Shown here in pieces: positions 61,800 through 64,000 of a DNA stretch of 64,000 nt; the stretch's first letter is position 1, and each line of letters starts with the position of its first letter. The position numbers were made by a program, and so were the translations under genes. The notes under the pieces were generated by a model that searched no databases, was not told where the DNA came from, and saw only the letters and a program-made list of their open reading frames with translations. The DNA comes from Aphis gossypii (lineage: Eukaryota; Arthropoda; Insecta; Hemiptera; Aphididae), in the NCBI RefSeq assembly GCF_020184175.1, contig NC_065533.1:43810351-43874350 (forward strand). Reading direction: 5' to 3'.

Positions 61800-64000
61800 A
61801 ATCGTCTTTGGATTTTTTTAAACAGTACAATGTAAAATATGAAAAGATTAAAAAAAAAAATCTATATTACATTTAAACATTTATTAACGAGTTTTAATAT
61901 TATATAATACGAGTATATAGTCAAATAACTACAAAAAAATGTCAATAATTTATTTGTAGGTACTGATGATATAGATTATAATATTATTATATGGCATCAG
62001 TATTGAGTCAACAGCGTCCACACATCAACGAAAAAATATATGATTCCTTACCGTAGAATATTATTAAATATACCTATTTATAATAATACCAATAATCAGC
62101 ACCGTCAATGATTTTATTTACTCACATTTCACACGTACGATGAACTGGTACGTCATACATTATGAATGGGACATGTTCTGGCCAGTGTTTGGGCCATTTG
62201 CGGAATTAAATTAAATCTATACCATACAAAATGCGTGATGACTGCTTGAGTGTAGGTACCCACAAACGGCAAACATATGCATATTATAGTTTATAATTAT
62301 TTACACTACATTATTGCAATATACGTCATATCACGCGAGCGATGTCAACGGTTCGAACAAATAATGTTTAAATTAATCCATTAATATAATATACTACACT
62401 GCTACAGTAAAATATTATAATGATTGTACGGGTACCTATATATTGATTATTTCAACACTTGACCTTCATACAATTTAACTTCAATACAAACTACCAATTC
62501 ACTATTGATACCCACTTATTGAATTATAAGTACTAATCTATACTGATATTTCACCATCATAGTGGATCATTAGTTATCTTTTTAATATAGATACCGGAAA
62601 CTTTTGATTATCATGACAAGTAACTGAACTATCTATTATAGCTGATAAGATTAGGTTGACGACGGCTCATAATATTAGATGATATTGTTTATTTTTACTT
62701 TACAATAATACGCAATTGAACTATTCAGAATTTGAATAGTATTTTATAATATTATTTTTGTCGAAATAATCAACGCTAGACATTCGTTCATGGCGCTCCT
62801 AACTTATCTATATTAGTAAAAAGTATATCCATATAGATACTTCCAAACCGAGATACATACCCAGTGCATGTTTACCAGAGTTCATCTTGTTATTGAAATA
62901 ATTAAAACCACAATACTTAAATAACAAATTGTTAATTTTAGTTTTAACATTACTATGTAATAGAATAGTAAAAAAAAATATATTGGTATAAAATTCTACT
63001 TCAAAAACAACTCTCTAGCATGGAAATAATACAGTCCTTTCAATCAATATCTCTTGGAACAATAACTAATGTTCATGATATGTTAAAGATTAAATCCTAC
63101 ATAAAGAACTGAAAAATATAATAACCATCGCTGAATAGGTAAGCAACTAAATATTAAAAACGATTCTACTAAAAAATTATATCTTCGTTAAAAATCCTCT
63201 GATTTCCTATGTATTTTCTCCAGGTATAATAAATAATAAAATGGTACTGAATCTGAAGATTTTTCCACATGATTATTATAATAATAATAACATTATAAAA
63301 TAATAATATCAAATCATCAGAATTGTATGTATGTAATTCTTATACTACCTATACTACTATCATGATAATATTTTTTTCTGTTGAGTATTATATCAATAAT
63401 GGAAGTTTTCTTTGATTATTTTCTACTAAATAATAGGTACTGTTATCGATGAGAGACATGTATGATGCATATTAGTTATTACACTACACAAACTAACAAT
63501 GCATCTATTAATATTAAAATAATTTTAAGTAAGGACTAGGTTGTATTCAATTTTATGCGATTTTAAATTTGTACGTAATTCAATTACCTGTTTAATAAAA
63601 CTATGTTTCAGAAGTGTTTTAAAATATTAAAAATAGTCATAAAAAAAAAAAAAAAACATCGAAATAAATGGTTAGAAAGTATTTAATTAGTATGTACTTG
63701 TTTTAATATATATGAGGAGTGAGTTAAGTAAAAATAGACAATTTCTTGCAATTTTATAAAATCTACTTATTTAATAGAAGATATTGCAATAGCGACAACG
63801 ATGTTATATGTATTTGCTATTCACGTTATACCGATAATACCATAATCGGATAACTAAAAAATTGGTATTTTAACTCAAAATCGTATTGAGAATTTGACAA
63901 ATATTGGTAAATAATAAATCAATATTGTACAATGTTTTTAATATTTTACGTTTAAATATTAAACTTCGTTAAAATTTTATTTTCAAATGCTTATAAAAAA
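61800..64000. other. AT-rich sequence to the right edge
   Basis: No firm gene. A short GC-richer stretch at 62100-62215 is open on both strands (+: MNWYVIHYEWDMFWPVFG..; -: FRKWPKHWPEHVPFIMYD.. followed by GTGAGT), which is compatible with a small exon on one strand. Confidence 0.5.

Noticed and set aside
1..64000. CRISPR arrays, operons, rRNA/tRNA genes, viral insertions
   Set aside because: No regularly spaced repeats, Shine-Dalgarno-led gene clusters or recognisable RNA genes were seen, and no viral protein signature was recognised. The DNA is eukaryotic in style throughout.

Overview
The window looks like nuclear DNA of an insect, most likely an aphid. It is about 70% A+T, full of (TA)n and (AAT)n microsatellites and homopolymer runs, and the words TAGGTA/TACCTA recur throughout. 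The best coding pieces are short exons with GT/AG borders, and old non-LTR retrotransposon fragments are present. There are no bacterial-type operons, no CRISPR array, and no rRNA or tRNA gene that I could recognise. The assignment to aphids is inference from sequence style.

The window is gene-poor. Two regions carry the most credible host coding sequence. (1) Near the left edge on the + strand, a GC-richer exon (1180-1369) ends in a stop codon. It lies just downstream of a decayed LINE fragment (about 707-955) whose GTAAGT donor is phase-compatible with it. (2) At 8708-8879 on the - strand is a first coding exon with the N-terminal signature of insect CRAL-TRIO (alpha-tocopherol-transfer-like) lipid-binding proteins. 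It has a good Kozak context, a GTAAAG donor and a TATA-like box upstream. The remaining exons of that gene were not found.

Between and around these are weaker exon candidates with plausible splice sites: + strand 2577-2618, 6668-6747, 7047-7193 and 9431-9550; - strand 18468-18634 joined in phase to 18191-18313, which ends in a stop; + strand 41403-41460 joined in phase to 42513-42559; and a cysteine-rich - strand peptide at 21329-21415. None could be assigned to a family. Other GC-richer patches (19.6-20.2 kb, 55.0-55.5 kb, 61.2-61.8 kb) contain open frames that may be decayed coding sequence.

Repeats dominate the rest. There are two LINE C-terminal relics (about 0.7-0.95 kb +, 38.8-39.06 kb -), probable relics of the common CTAGCTGACCC-type insect repeat (12.5 and 13.0 kb), a near-palindromic foldback element at 26.7-27.05 kb, a second inverted-repeat element at 42.1-42.5 kb, and a dispersed repeat present at 49.5-50.3 kb and 58.5-59.06 kb. 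No coherent new multi-gene system is visible. The most interesting signals are the possible LINE-derived exon, the foldback elements and the orphan exon chains.
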